Below, one piece after another: positions 37,920 through 48,800 of a DNA stretch of 60,795 nt. Below the pieces are notes generated by a model. That model was not told where the DNA came from and ran no database searches. It saw only the letters and a list, made by a program, of their open reading frames with translations. The position numbers and the translations under genes are program-made. Source of the DNA: a virus. Numbering within the stretch: position 1 is the first letter of the stretch; each line of letters starts with the position of its first letter. The stretch covers positions 1 through 60,795 of IMG/VR virus record IMGVR_UViG_3300032053_000075; one strand, given 5' to 3'.

Positions 37920-38364
37920 GCAGAAGTTACGGCTTGATGTTGGCTGTGGATTCAATAAGCAAAAAGGATTCACAGGGATGGACAAGCGTAAGGTTGATGG
38001 TGTTGACATAGTGCATGATGTAGAGGTATTTCCGTGGCCTTTGCCAGATTGTAGTTGTGCTGTTGTTGTGATGAGTCATTTGGTGGAGCACATTAAACCG
38101 TGGCTTCAGATTGACTTAATGAATGAGTGTTGGAGGGTTCTTGTTCCTGACGGGTTGTTAATGATAGCGACCCCTTATGCAACAAGTTTTGGGTATTATC
38201 AAGACCCAACTCATATTTCTCCCTGGAATGAAGCTACACCTACATATTTCATAAAAGATCAACCTCTTTATCAGATTTATAGACCTAAGCCTTGGAAGGG
38301 TGAGAAGGTTTCGTGGGATAAGCACGCGACCCTTGAGATTGCACTTCGCAAGATTGAGGAGTAG
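37879..38364 (+). CDS. Class I SAM-dependent methyltransferase
   Basis: 161 residues from ATG 37879 (GGAGGG upstream; an in-frame start at 37807 would overlap more). RLDVGCGFNKQKGFTGMD is motif I; PWPLPDCSCAVVVMSHLVEH gives the post-motif and acidic loop; ECWRVLVPDGLLMIATP is the hallmark of methyltransferase type-11 proteins. In phages such short enzymes modify sugars, lipids or other small acceptors. Substrate unknown. Confidence 0.85.
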   Translation: MSAKKSGLRKLLVKQKLRLDVGCGFNKQKGFTGMDKRKVDGVDIVHDVEVFPWPLPDCSCAVVVMSHLVEHIKPWLQIDLMNECWRVLVPDGLLMIATPYATSFGYYQDPTHISPWNEATPTYFIKDQPLYQIYRPKPWKGEKVSWDKHATLEIALRKIEE

Positions 38365-38367
38365 GAT

Positions 38368-38610
38368 ATGCCAAGTATTAAATGTCAGTTTTGTAGAAAG
38401 AGTGTTGATGTTGGTCCGGTGTTAGTGAATTCTGTTTACACTTGTTCATCCTGTTTAAGCAAGAATCCATTGCTTGAGCAGGTAGTTTTATTAGCTATCG
38501 GAAGGATAACTAGGGATGAAAGAGACAAAAAAGACAACCGGGACAAGAGAGATTCTGTCATATTGCAAGAAGAAGTGGAAGAAAAGGACTCTTATAGCTA
38601 CTCCCACTGA
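38368..38610 (+). CDS. Small zinc-ribbon protein
   Basis: 80 residues; CQFCRKS and CSSCLSK form a C4 ribbon at the N-terminus, then a charged Asp/Lys/Arg tail. The 3' third overlaps the next gene. Confidence 0.6.
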   Translation: MPSIKCQFCRKSVDVGPVLVNSVYTCSSCLSKNPLLEQVVLLAIGRITRDERDKKDNRDKRDSVILQEEVEEKDSYSYSH

Positions 38611-39295
38611 AGGATGGGTGCGTTACGAGTGGTGTCACAACAGATTTGCCCAGATCATTCCGATGAATTGGGAAGCGTCTGGGTTTGATTTGGCATATAC
38701 GGCTATAGGTTATAACATTGATGATGCCTACAATTGCATCACTAAGAAAGCCTTGGAATCAGGGGTTGATTGGTTGATAACTATTGAAGATGATGTACTA
38801 ATACCGCCCGATCTTTTTTTAAGGTTTTTTGAATATACTAAGAAGGAGACTATTCCGGTAGTTTCTGGTTTGTATTACTTGAAGGCTTCTCCTACGCTTC
38901 CTTTAACTTTTAGAGGGCGTGGTAACGGAGCATACACAGATTGGAAAATAGGGGATAAGGTTTGGTGTGATGGTCTTCCAATGGGCTGTTTGCTCATTCA
39001 TACTTCGATTTTGAAGTGGATGTGGGAGCATACAGCCGAGTATAAGGCATGTGATGGGACCGTTCTTCATAAGGTGTTTGAGACACCTCAGCAGGTATTT
39101 TTAGATCCTGAGAGTATGTCTTTTTCGAGAAAAGCCGGGACTCAGGATCTTTATTTCTTTGATCAGTTGCTTGAGAACAAGGTTCTTGAAAAGACAGGAT
39201 GGAAGAAAGTTGCAAAACGGGAGCATCCATTTCTTTGTGATACTTCTATTTTCTGTAGGCATATTGACAGGCAGACGGGAAGGCAGTACCCGTAG
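38516..39295 (+). CDS. GT-A-type glycosyltransferase
   Basis: Up to 259 residues. GVDWLITIEDDVLIPPDLF carries the acidic EDD motif of GT-A enzymes. VVSGLYYLKASPTLPLTFRG and VDGLPMGCLLIHTSI-like segments (CDGLPMGCLLIHTS) match phage glycosyltransferase-2-like proteins. The first 30 residues are very basic and overlap the previous gene, so the true start may lie downstream. Third glycosyltransferase in the window; likely modifies a virion or cell-surface glycan. Confidence 0.75.
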   Translation: MKETKKTTGTREILSYCKKKWKKRTLIATPTEGWVRYEWCHNRFAQIIPMNWEASGFDLAYTAIGYNIDDAYNCITKKALESGVDWLITIEDDVLIPPDLFLRFFEYTKKETIPVVSGLYYLKASPTLPLTFRGRGNGAYTDWKIGDKVWCDGLPMGCLLIHTSILKWMWEHTAEYKACDGTVLHKVFETPQQVFLDPESMSFSRKAGTQDLYFFDQLLENKVLEKTGWKKVAKREHPFLCDTSIFCRHIDRQTGRQYP

Positions 39296-39298
39296 TGA

Positions 39299-39502
39299 AT
39301 GACAAAGTTTAGATGTTCTTATTACAGAAAATGTACTGATACAGCACAGTGTTATCATAGAAAAAAGCACAATGTTGTGTATGGTGTTTGTAATTTAGAA
39401 AGACGGGATTGTTGGTATGCGGGTGATCATGGTGGAAAGGTTATCTGCATGAGAGTGTGGGATATTTCTGATCTTAAATTTAAGAAGAAAATTATTAAAT
39501 AG
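39299..39502 (+). CDS. Small Cys-rich protein
   Basis: 67 residues starting 3 bases after the previous stop. Six Cys in the first 51 residues (RCSYYRKCTDTAQC, VCNLERRDCW) suggest metal binding or disulfides. Function unknown. Confidence 0.6.
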   Translation: MTKFRCSYYRKCTDTAQCYHRKKHNVVYGVCNLERRDCWYAGDHGGKVICMRVWDISDLKFKKKIIK

Positions 39503-39511
39503 AGGTGTAGT

Positions 39512-40960
39512 ATGCCGAGTAAAAAGTATATAACTAGACAGATGAGTCAAGATATACAAACTATATCTAACTCAGTAAACACTTTAGAAAAGCAAGAGGC
39601 TTCTCCAAAGAATCTCTTGATTTATTATGGCTATCTAAATAGCTTTAATAGTGCTCAAAATGCTTGGTATAACGAAGCTGTGGCGCAGGATTTTGCTAAG
39701 TATGATCTTATTGTTTTTGGCGACACTATACAATCCCCAACGCACCCGGACTATGCTAATACGCAGATCATAATTCCAAGGATCAAGGTACTGAATCCAA
39801 AATGTCTGATTTTTGGTTATGTCATTGCGAATCAAATTTTGGTAAATTTTCAGACAAAAGTAGTCCAGTGGAATACGCTGCAAGTTGATGGTATATTCAT
39901 GGATGAGTCGGGGTATGACTATACTGTAACTAGAGCACAGTTTAACACAATGTTAGACTATGTGCATAGTCGGGCTTATTCAAAATTGGCATTTGCTAAT
40001 GCTTGGAACACCGATCATTTGTTAGGAATAGCGAATGATGTAAGTTATCCAAACTCTACTTATAATCCGACATTGGTTTCTTCACATTTGCGATCAACTG
40101 ATTGGGTTCTTCTGGAAAGTTTTGCAATAAACACAGCATCTTACTCTGGTTCTGGGGGATATGAGACCAAGACTAACTGGTATGCTCGCGGGGTGAAGGC
40201 TGTTAGTCTTAGATGTTTATATCCGATAAATGTAGCTGGTGGAGGAATTATTTCTAATGCTAGTGTTGTAGGACAAGAACTTGCCAATTTTGGGTATCTG
40301 TCTTCCTTGATGTGGTCATTGGATGCTTGGGGAACCTCTGATGAAAATTATGGATCTGGTGCCTCAGTCAACAGGTGGAAAAGATTGAAGTTGAATACTG
40401 AGGCGTGTTGGTCCTTATCTCCGTCAGTAATAAATGATGCAACTAATACTAACCTGTACCACAGAGTTACGGATCGTTTTGAATTTGTTCTTGATTTTAC
40501 GGCAAGTGCGCAAACCTGGAAAATAAATTACAAAGAGGTTGCACAGGCGATAGCAGTTTCTACTATATCTTCAACTGCGACGGGTGCCGGGTTTCAAATA
40601 CTGAAAACAATGACTGTTCCAGCTTATACTTTAGTAGATAACAGGATACTGAGATTACAGGCTGGTGTACGAAGGACAACAGGTAGTGCGAACGGAATTT
40701 TTAGGCTGTGCTGGAACGGTACATCTGTAGTGGCACTTGCAGCAACGGGTAATACACCAATAGTTCTCTGTGGTCATATTTATCTTGCCAATGCAAATGT
40801 GAGTGGGTATCTGTGGCACGATGCTGACCGTGCTTATGGTTCTGGGGGTGCCCTATCTACAAATAAAGATCAGGCATTCACATTGCAAGTGGATCTGGCT
40901 ACGGATTCTGATGTGTTTACATGCGATTGGGTAACAGTAGAGTTAATTTCAAAAATATAA
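39512..40960 (+). CDS. Tail protein with TIM-barrel glycosidase-like domain
   Basis: 482 residues. After a coiled N-terminal stretch (MSQDIQTISNSVNTLEKQE), the sequence reads NLLIYYGYLNSFNSAQNAW, YDLIVFGDTIQ, IPRIKVLNPKCLIFGYV and DGIFMDESGYDY, the strand order of GH114-type (spherulin-4-like) barrels with an acidic catalytic site. The C-terminal 150 residues are a beta-rich, probably carbohydrate-binding domain. It probably sits on the tail and degrades or binds a surface glycan. Confidence 0.7.
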   Translation: MPSKKYITRQMSQDIQTISNSVNTLEKQEASPKNLLIYYGYLNSFNSAQNAWYNEAVAQDFAKYDLIVFGDTIQSPTHPDYANTQIIIPRIKVLNPKCLIFGYVIANQILVNFQTKVVQWNTLQVDGIFMDESGYDYTVTRAQFNTMLDYVHSRAYSKLAFANAWNTDHLLGIANDVSYPNSTYNPTLVSSHLRSTDWVLLESFAINTASYSGSGGYETKTNWYARGVKAVSLRCLYPINVAGGGIISNASVVGQELANFGYLSSLMWSLDAWGTSDENYGSGASVNRWKRLKLNTEACWSLSPSVINDATNTNLYHRVTDRFEFVLDFTASAQTWKINYKEVAQAIAVSTISSTATGAGFQILKTMTVPAYTLVDNRILRLQAGVRRTTGSANGIFRLCWNGTSVVALAATGNTPIVLCGHIYLANANVSGYLWHDADRAYGSGGALSTNKDQAFTLQVDLATDSDVFTCDWVTVELISKI

Positions 40961-40975
40961 TGAAAGGTAGAGGTT

Positions 40976-41545
40976 ATGACTAAAGCTGCACTGCTAGCTC
41001 AACTATCTGGAAAATATCTTGTAGTTAGTACCCCTGAAGTGCAGCAAGTGGCAACGGATGGAGTCACTTGGTATCGGGTTAGTTTCTTTGAGGTCGGGAA
41101 AGATTCTGACGAGTCTAGACCAACAGGGTTGTGGAATAGCGTTGGTTTTTATGTCTACCATGAAGGACTTGGAGATGAAGCAGCATATTACATGCGGACG
41201 GTGGAAACCCCTGAAGCAAACCACTCACTGGTCATAACATCGACCTTAGATAATATAGCGAAGTTATACGCTTCTGGGCCGTTGCGCAGCAGAGCCAAAG
41301 GGGCTATGCTGAAGGCGTCTTACGACATCCGCAATGAAACTGTGGACACGACAAATCATAGTCAAAGATCGAAACTTTCCTCAGACCTCGCAAACAGTCT
41401 TGATGATTACATCGGGTACTTCATGGCCTTGATATGTCAAGATGCCACGATCCAATCTACAGGAGGGGCAGTCGCGGATTCCGTAATCCAAAATCTAGTT
41501 AACTCGAACATTGATTGGCTGGCTACTACACTCTTTACCGTGTAG
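40976..41545 (+). CDS. Tail-region structural protein
   Basis: 189 residues after GAAAGGTAGAGG. Beta-rich N-terminus (WYRVSFFEVGKDSDE) and helical C-terminus (SKLSSDLANSLDDYIGYF). Position between tail receptor-type genes suggests a connector; no family recognised. Confidence 0.55.
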   Translation: MTKAALLAQLSGKYLVVSTPEVQQVATDGVTWYRVSFFEVGKDSDESRPTGLWNSVGFYVYHEGLGDEAAYYMRTVETPEANHSLVITSTLDNIAKLYASGPLRSRAKGAMLKASYDIRNETVDTTNHSQRSKLSSDLANSLDDYIGYFMALICQDATIQSTGGAVADSVIQNLVNSNIDWLATTLFTV

Positions 41546-41553
41546 GATAGATA

Positions 41554-42672
41554 ATGGCTTTTCCTACCGGATGGAACCGCAAATGCTCATTAACAATTGA
41601 TCACACTAAAGTAAGTGCAGATCAATCTAACTTACCCGTTTTATTTACTGTAGGTAATCTTCCTTCCGAGATGTTCGATGCTGATGGCAGCTATCCTGCC
41701 AACTCAGACGGCGGTGATATTAGGTTTTCTTCAGACTCTGCTGGTGTTACCCAACTCCCCGTTGAAGTCGTAGCTTTCACTAGTAATAACAACCCCGCGC
41801 TAGGTACGGGTGAAATATGGGTGAAGGTCACAAGCGTATCGTCCACTGTCAATACAGTCGTCTATGTTTGGTACAATAATTCTTCCGCCACGATGCCAGC
41901 AGTCACAGATACCTACGGTAGAAATGCTGTATGGTCAAATAGTTTTTTATTGGTATGGCATGGGAATGGTACAACGACATTAACCGATGCAACAGGCAAT
42001 GGACATACAGGAACTGAGTTTGGAACGGGGTCAACTGAAGAAGATGGCAAAATAGGTAAATGTCAGAATACTACAACATATTTTTACAATTCTGGGTTTG
42101 CGAGTAATTCCTTTGCAAATCCTTCTACAATAACCGTTGAAGTATGGCAAAGCATTACATATTATGATATTCAACGTGGACTTGTGGGTGGTGGCACTGG
42201 CGGAAATAACTGTGATTTTGTTCTCTGGGGTAACGGGGATGATGACCAGTTCAAGGTCTATGGCGACAGCAATATTACTTCATTTAATACGGGGGTGTTT
42301 TATACACCATCTTCCGATTGGGGACATATAACTGTATCGTATGATAATGCGTCAACTACCATAAAATCATACGGAAATGGGGCGTATGTCGCCCAGGATA
42401 CTTCTTGGTCAAGGGACATTACACAGAATCGTTATGCGTGGAAACAATCTGTAGATGGTTTTGATACAGGTTGGCCGGGAAGAATTGATGAGCACAGGGT
42501 ATCCTCAGTAGTCAGATCCGCTAGTTGGATAAGTACATCATACAACTCACAAGATTCTCCTTCCACTTTTATTACTGTGGGTACACCTGTCCCCGCAAGT
42601 TCTGCTAAATGGCCTTTATTGCAGATGAGAAATGAATTAGCATATCCTACAGGAACAACAGGATTGAGGTGA
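41554..42672 (+). CDS. DUF2341 plus LamG-type tail protein
   Basis: 372 residues. Residues 1-110 match DUF2341: GWNRKCSLTIDHTKV, ADGSYPANSDGGDIRFSSD and VYVWYNNSSATMP. This is followed by a concanavalin/LamG jelly roll (LVWHGNGTTTLTDATGNG, later GRIDEHRVSSVVRSASWI). Such proteins bind glycans on phage tails and bacterial surfaces. Confidence 0.8.
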   Translation: MAFPTGWNRKCSLTIDHTKVSADQSNLPVLFTVGNLPSEMFDADGSYPANSDGGDIRFSSDSAGVTQLPVEVVAFTSNNNPALGTGEIWVKVTSVSSTVNTVVYVWYNNSSATMPAVTDTYGRNAVWSNSFLLVWHGNGTTTLTDATGNGHTGTEFGTGSTEEDGKIGKCQNTTTYFYNSGFASNSFANPSTITVEVWQSITYYDIQRGLVGGGTGGNNCDFVLWGNGDDDQFKVYGDSNITSFNTGVFYTPSSDWGHITVSYDNASTTIKSYGNGAYVAQDTSWSRDITQNRYAWKQSVDGFDTGWPGRIDEHRVSSVVRSASWISTSYNSQDSPSTFITVGTPVPASSAKWPLLQMRNELAYPTGTTGLR

Positions 42673-42676
42673 ACTT

Positions 42677-45600
42677 ATGGCAAAGCTCTGTTATGGTGTA
42701 TCACCTACGAGTGTAGTATTAAGAGTCAAGTTAATGGACTCTTCAGTATCTACAGGTGCAGGTCTTACGGGATTGTCAAGTTCCTCAGCCGGACTAATAA
42801 TTAGTACAATTCAGATAGCTGAAGCGTCTGCCACAACCTATACGCAAGCAGGATCTACAATAGAAACAATTGCAACTCTTGGAACTTATGCTGCTCCAAC
42901 TGCTACCAAATGCAGATTCAAAGAAGTAGATGCAACCAATCATAAAGGTGTGTATGAGATTCATATTGCAGATGCTCGATTTGCTTCAACAAACTCACTT
43001 CTCATATCAGTATCTGGGGCTACAAATTTAGCTCAAGCAGATTTTGAGGTACAGTGTAATCTACTTGCGGACGGTGCTGCGGGATCGGCTACCCTTAAAC
43101 AGATGACTATAAGTAATTCGGGTGGGGATGCACTTGTACTTACATCATCTGGATCGAATGGTAATGGATTGAATGCTACCGGAAACGGTACAGGAGCAGG
43201 ATTTAAGATAACGGGAGGAGCTACAGGCAATGGAGAGACTATATCTGCTGGAGCTACTTCAGGTCATGGGATTAGTGTAACAGGAGTAGGTACTTCTTAT
43301 AATGGTATTTATGCAGTAGGATCAGCAACAACCGGAAACGGTATTCTCGCAATTGGTGGAGGGACTTCAGGTGATGGTATAAAAGCAACGTCAACTTCTG
43401 GTAATGGAATGACTTTGACAGGTGGTACTGCCGGTCATGGGTTGTCAGCTACAGGAGCAGCCGCAGGTAATGGGATTATTGCAACAGGAGGAAATTCAGC
43501 AACCACAGCAGGTCTAAAATGTACTGGAGGTACTACACTAGCTTGTGGAATTTATGCACTTGGAAATACAGCGGGTCATGGTATATCTGCGGTTGGTGGT
43601 GCGACAGATGGAGCTTCGGGAATTAGTGCATCTACATCAGCAACTAACTCAAGTGCTATCCTTGCCATTGGTACTGGTACTGGTCATGGTGTTAGTGCTA
43701 CTGGAGGTGCCAACGTAGCCTCTGGTGGTATAGCTGCATTAGGAGGGACAGGTGGGCAGGGGCTTATCTGTACTGGTAATGGTGCAGGTAACGGAATAAA
43801 GGCAGTTGGTGGAAACAGTGCTATAACTGGAGGTATTTATGCGGCTGGTGGAGCAGCTTTAGCAAACGGAATATATGCACTTGGGAATACTGCCGGAGGT
43901 GGTATAGCGGCTACTGGTGGTAATTCATCAACAACAGCCGGATTGATATGCAGTGGAGGTGCCTCTGGCGCTCATGGTATCTACACTGTAGGTAACGTAG
44001 CAGGTTCGGGGGTGTATAGCATCGGTGGTACTACTGGTGGAGGGATGAAAATTACTGCTGGTGCTACATCTGGTGCAGGTCTATCTTGTACAGGAGTTGG
44101 TGCCGGTGGGCATGGAATTTATGCAATTTCTGGAACCACAGCATCAACCGCTGGAATTTATGCAATTGGTGGTGCTACAAACGCGACTAATGGAATGACT
44201 ATAGCAGGTGGATCTACTTCAGGTACGGGACTTGTTGTATCTGCAACTTCTGGATCTGCTGCAACCTTTACAGCCGGTACAGCGGGAGCAGGAATTTCAG
44301 CAACTGGTGTTGGTACTGGTGGGCATGGGATAGTAGGTACTTCTGGAACTACAGCATCCACAGCAGGAATAGCGGCAGTTGGAGGTGCTACAAATGCTAC
44401 TTACGGTATGCTTATTTCAGGTGGTTCAACTTCTGGAGCAGGATTGTATGTAAGTACAACTTCAGGCAATGGAATAACCGTATCTGCCGGTGGTGGTAAT
44501 GGTGTGGGGATGTCACTTGCTGGTAATGGCTCTGGTGCCGGTATCTTATCTACAGGTGGAGCAACTGGTATCGGAGTATCTTGTGTAGGCGGCGCAACAT
44601 CTGGATCTGGTATATCTGGTACGTCAACTTCAGGGGATGGGCTTACTGCTACAGGAGGCACTGCCGGTCACGGTATAAATGCCACTGGTGCCGGTGCTGG
44701 AAATGGTATGCTTCTTACAAAAGGCTCTACTGGATTTGACTTGAAGTGTGCCACACCTTACTCACAGCTTGCAGCAGGATACCAAGACGGATGTATTTGG
44801 GTAGATACTGTTAATGGTATCGCAGGTTCTACATCTTATGTGCATGGTACAGTAGATAAACCTACTAATCTCTGGTCTAGTGCCTTAACCCTTGCTGCTG
44901 CATTAAATATCAAGAACTTTAGAATAGCAAATGGGTCAGCTATTCAACTGACAGCTTCTTCTGCTAATTACACTATAAAAGGGGATAACTATACTATTGA
45001 CTTGAATGGACAGAGTATTTCCAATATTGCAATTTACGGGTCTTCGAGTATCACAGGAGTAAGTTCTGGAACAGGAGCCAACATTTATGACTCATTGGTA
45101 GGCACATGTACGATGGATAGTGCATGGTTCTTCCGGTGTAGCTTTACCGGAACCTTTACCATGATTGCTTCTGCAACTTATTGGCCTTTGGATTGCAGTG
45201 ATGGCGATCCTACAGACACAAATCCTGTATTTGTCTATGCTGCTTCAGCAAGGATTGGATTCAGGGATTGGCATGGTGGAGTAAATCTTAACTCTATGGC
45301 TACTGGTAATTATACCATTGTTGAGGGTAATTGTAGAGTTATTGTTGATTCAAATTGTACCGGAGGGTCAATTAAGCTCAGAGGGTGTATGGATTATATT
45401 GACAATGTAGGGGGTGGATTTGCAGGAACACTCACACAGACCGCGAGATACAATGTGTCTCAGGCAGTTGGTTCAGTGACGGCTCGTGTCACTGCTAATA
45501 CGGATCAAATAGCAGGAAGTGCTACTGCCGCAAGTAGGTTATCTGAATCAGCAGCAACTATGCAAGCAGGTACAGTTGACACAGCCGGATTTTCACCTAC

Positions 45601-45802
45601 TTCTACTGAGTTTGAGACTTCGAGTTTGACAAATGCAACTGCAAATTATTGGAAAGATAGAACAATAGTTTGGAGGAGCGGTAATCTCTCAGGTCAGGCA
45701 AAGGCTATTACTGCTTATAGTCTTACAGGAGGTAGAGGCCATTTTACTTGCGACGCATTCACAGGTGCTCCTGCTAATACTGATGCTTTTGAGGTAGTGT
45801 AA
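42677..45802 (+). CDS. Gly-rich repetitive tail fibre
   Basis: 1041 residues. An N-terminal attachment domain (residues 1-140) is followed by about 550 residues of imperfect Gly/Ala/Thr repeats of the form GNGI.A.GG.TSG, consistent with a right-handed beta-helical or triple-stranded shaft. A C-terminal beta domain follows (ASATYWPLDCSDGDPTDTNP). It is most likely a trimeric receptor-binding fibre. The repeat DNA is diverged enough to remain stable. Confidence 0.8.
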   Translation: MAKLCYGVSPTSVVLRVKLMDSSVSTGAGLTGLSSSSAGLIISTIQIAEASATTYTQAGSTIETIATLGTYAAPTATKCRFKEVDATNHKGVYEIHIADARFASTNSLLISVSGATNLAQADFEVQCNLLADGAAGSATLKQMTISNSGGDALVLTSSGSNGNGLNATGNGTGAGFKITGGATGNGETISAGATSGHGISVTGVGTSYNGIYAVGSATTGNGILAIGGGTSGDGIKATSTSGNGMTLTGGTAGHGLSATGAAAGNGIIATGGNSATTAGLKCTGGTTLACGIYALGNTAGHGISAVGGATDGASGISASTSATNSSAILAIGTGTGHGVSATGGANVASGGIAALGGTGGQGLICTGNGAGNGIKAVGGNSAITGGIYAAGGAALANGIYALGNTAGGGIAATGGNSSTTAGLICSGGASGAHGIYTVGNVAGSGVYSIGGTTGGGMKITAGATSGAGLSCTGVGAGGHGIYAISGTTASTAGIYAIGGATNATNGMTIAGGSTSGTGLVVSATSGSAATFTAGTAGAGISATGVGTGGHGIVGTSGTTASTAGIAAVGGATNATYGMLISGGSTSGAGLYVSTTSGNGITVSAGGGNGVGMSLAGNGSGAGILSTGGATGIGVSCVGGATSGSGISGTSTSGDGLTATGGTAGHGINATGAGAGNGMLLTKGSTGFDLKCATPYSQLAAGYQDGCIWVDTVNGIAGSTSYVHGTVDKPTNLWSSALTLAAALNIKNFRIANGSAIQLTASSANYTIKGDNYTIDLNGQSISNIAIYGSSSITGVSSGTGANIYDSLVGTCTMDSAWFFRCSFTGTFTMIASATYWPLDCSDGDPTDTNPVFVYAASARIGFRDWHGGVNLNSMATGNYTIVEGNCRVIVDSNCTGGSIKLRGCMDYIDNVGGGFAGTLTQTARYNVSQAVGSVTARVTANTDQIAGSATAASRLSESAATMQAGTVDTAGFSPTSTEFETSSLTNATANYWKDRTIVWRSGNLSGQAKAITAYSLTGGRGHFTCDAFTGAPANTDAFEVV

Positions 45803-48800
45803 ATGGGTTCTACTGCCGTTACAAAAGTAACGGTACTTGGCGTACCCTTTGTTGGTTTACGTCCTTCAAGACGTGTTTCTATTTCTGACTCTGTTTCCCT
45901 AACAGAGTCTTTGTCTGTTTCAATTCCCCTTTTGGTGTCAGTTTCTGACACTGTTTCAACTTCAGAATTATTGACGGTAAGAGAAGACCTTGGTGCAATA
46001 AGCATATCTGATGCTATTGCTACTAACGAAACACTGTCTATTAGTCTTAATCCAATTCTTTTGTCTGTTTCTGACACAGTTACTACGTCTGAATTGGTGA
46101 CAATTCAAGAGAATCTTGGAAATATTTCTGTTTCAGACGCAGTTACTGTTTCTGAGTTAGTATCAGTACAAGAAACTCTTGGTAATATTTCGATTTTTGA
46201 TACTGTGGCTGCCTTTGAGCAGTTGATAGTTCAGGAGAGTCTTGGTTTAATTTCAATTTCAGATACGGTAACTTCTTCTGAATTGGTAACAGTCCAAGAG
46301 GTTCTTGGTAGTATTTCTGTCTCTGACATAGTTACCACATCTGAATTGTTGATCGGGCAAGAAACTCTTGGTAATATCTTAGTTTCTGATACGGTAACTT
46401 CTTCTGAGCTTCTTAGTGTTAGTTCTCCATTGCCTTCTGTCTCTGTCTCTGAGACAGTAAGTGTTTCTGAGGTATTGTCTGTAAAGGAAGACCTTGGGGC
46501 AGTTAGTGTAAGTGATACTATTACTGTTTCTGATGTAGTGAGTTTAAGTGTTCTTAATCTTGGAAGTATAGGTGTATCTGACTCGGTATCTGTTTTTGAT
46601 GTTTTGAGTGTGCAGGAGGATCTTGGTTCTATAAGCATAAATGACTCTGTTTCTGTATTTGATGCTGTTAGTGTTTCTGTTCTTAATCTTGGGAGTATCT
46701 CTGTTTCTGATTCTATAGCTGTGTCGGAATTGTTGACTTTGTTTGAGAGTCTTGGGGGTGTTTCGGTATCTGAGGCTGTGTCTGTTTTTGAAAATATAGA
46801 TGCCCGTGAGGATTTAGGAAGAATAGGTATATCTGAGGATGTCAATGTTTCTGAAAATCTAAGTGTCTCTAATCCTGTTATTTACATATCTGTAGTTGAT
46901 ACTGTTTCTGTCTTTGATGTGGTTGAAGAATCTGAAAATATCACTGTTGTTGTTTATGAGTTAGTACATGTTTTGGAGAATACAGATGTAGATATACCTC
47001 CAACTTCAATAGTAGTATTCGATGGTGTTACCACTTTTGAGCAGCTATCAGTTCAAGAGAATCTTGGAAATGTTTCGATCTTTGATACAGTTACCACTTT
47101 TGAGCAGCTATCAGTTCAAGAGAATCTTGGAAATGTTTCGATCTTTGATACAGTTACCACTTTTGAGCAGCTATCAGTTCAAGAGAATCTTGGAAATGTT
47201 TCGATCTTTGATACAGTTACCACGTTTGAGCAGTTGACTGTCCAAGAAAACCTTGGATTTGTGAGTGTTTTTGATCAAGTTCTTGTTAGTGAGGTTCTAA
47301 GTGTTGTTGAAAATCTGGGAGATGTAGCTGCTTCTGATTCTGTTTTTGTTAATGAGTTTGTTTTAGGCAAGGAGAATTTAGGAGTAAGTGTAACCGATTC
47401 GGTGTTTGTAGGCGATGCTTTATCTGTGGTTGAGAGTTTAGGTGTTATATCGGTTAATGACTCTATTGCCGCAGAAGAGTTTCTGTCTCTTGTTGAAAAT
47501 CTTGGAGATGTTTCTGTAAGTGATGGTGTTCATTTGGCAGAGAGTTTGTATGGCATAGAGTCTACCGAGGGTATTTTTGTTTTTGATGATATTACCATTT
47601 ATGAGGAATTGTCAGTAAGAGAAGACCTTGGAAATATTTCAATATTTGATTTGGTTGACCTGTTTGAGTTATTGGAAGTAAAAGAAAATCTCGGTGATGT
47701 GTCTGTCTTTGATTTGGTGTATTCTTCTGAGTTAGTTGTAGTAGGTGTTTTGGATCTTGGGGATATTTTTGTTTATGATGATTTATCTGTAGACGAGTCG
47801 TTAGTAGCAGAAGAAGAACTTGGTTACGTTAGTATTTTTGATAGTGTTTATGTGTCTGAAGTTCTTGACTTGGCAGAAAATCTTGGAGATGTTTCAGTAT
47901 TTGATAATGTGTTAGTCTATGAGTTTTCGGATGTAGTAGAGGGTCTTGGTTATATATCTGTTTCTGATGATATTTCTGTGATGGAGTTGTTGGAGGCAAA
48001 TGAGGATCTTGGGTATGTTGAGATACTTGATTCTGTGTTTGTTGGTGAGTTTTTGGATGTGGAAGAAAATCTTGGTGATATTTCAATATTTGAGATACTA
48101 AATACTGATGAATATGCAGACGTTATAGAAGACCTTGGAGAGATTAGCGTATTTGATTTTGTTTATGTGAGTGAGTTTGTAAGTGTTCAGGAGCATCTTG
48201 GGTTTGTTGATATTTTTGATGTTGTGTTAGTAGAAGAATTTTTGAATTTGACGGAGAGTTTGGGCGATATTTTTGTTTATGATGGTGTTTTTGTAGGCGA
48301 ACAGATAACAAACATAGAAAATCTTGGAAAGATTAACATATCCGACTCTGTATTTGTTGATGAATTTTCAGATGTACGAGAAGACCTTGGAAGTGTGTTG
48401 GTATTTGATGAGATACACCATTCAGAAATTTTGTTTTTAGAAGAAGAGCTTGGATTAGTAAGTGTCTTTGATGGTATTTTAGTGACGGAGATGACTAGTG
48501 TTGCTGTAGGAGGGATAGTAATTGATAATGTAGGTGTTGGAGATGTTTCTTTTGTAATTATCGAGATTCCCCCTGTTATTATTCAAGATACTATTTCTGT
48601 GGTAGATGCTGTTGATGTTTATGTTTCTGTTAATATTTATGTTAGCGACTCTGTGAGTTTGATTGATAATGCTGTTTGTTCTAATCCTTTTATTTACATG
48701 TCTGTTTTTGATGTTATTTTCTTTTACGAGTACATACAGCATGAGTTACCGCTGGTTGGTATAAGTACATCTGATTATATGGCTGTAAGTGAGAGTTTGT

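Noticed and set aside
46231-46845. 204-codon minus-strand ORF
   Set aside because: Antisense of the 21-residue repeat gene; its Ser/Thr/Glu periodicity mirrors the repeat and no start signal is present.
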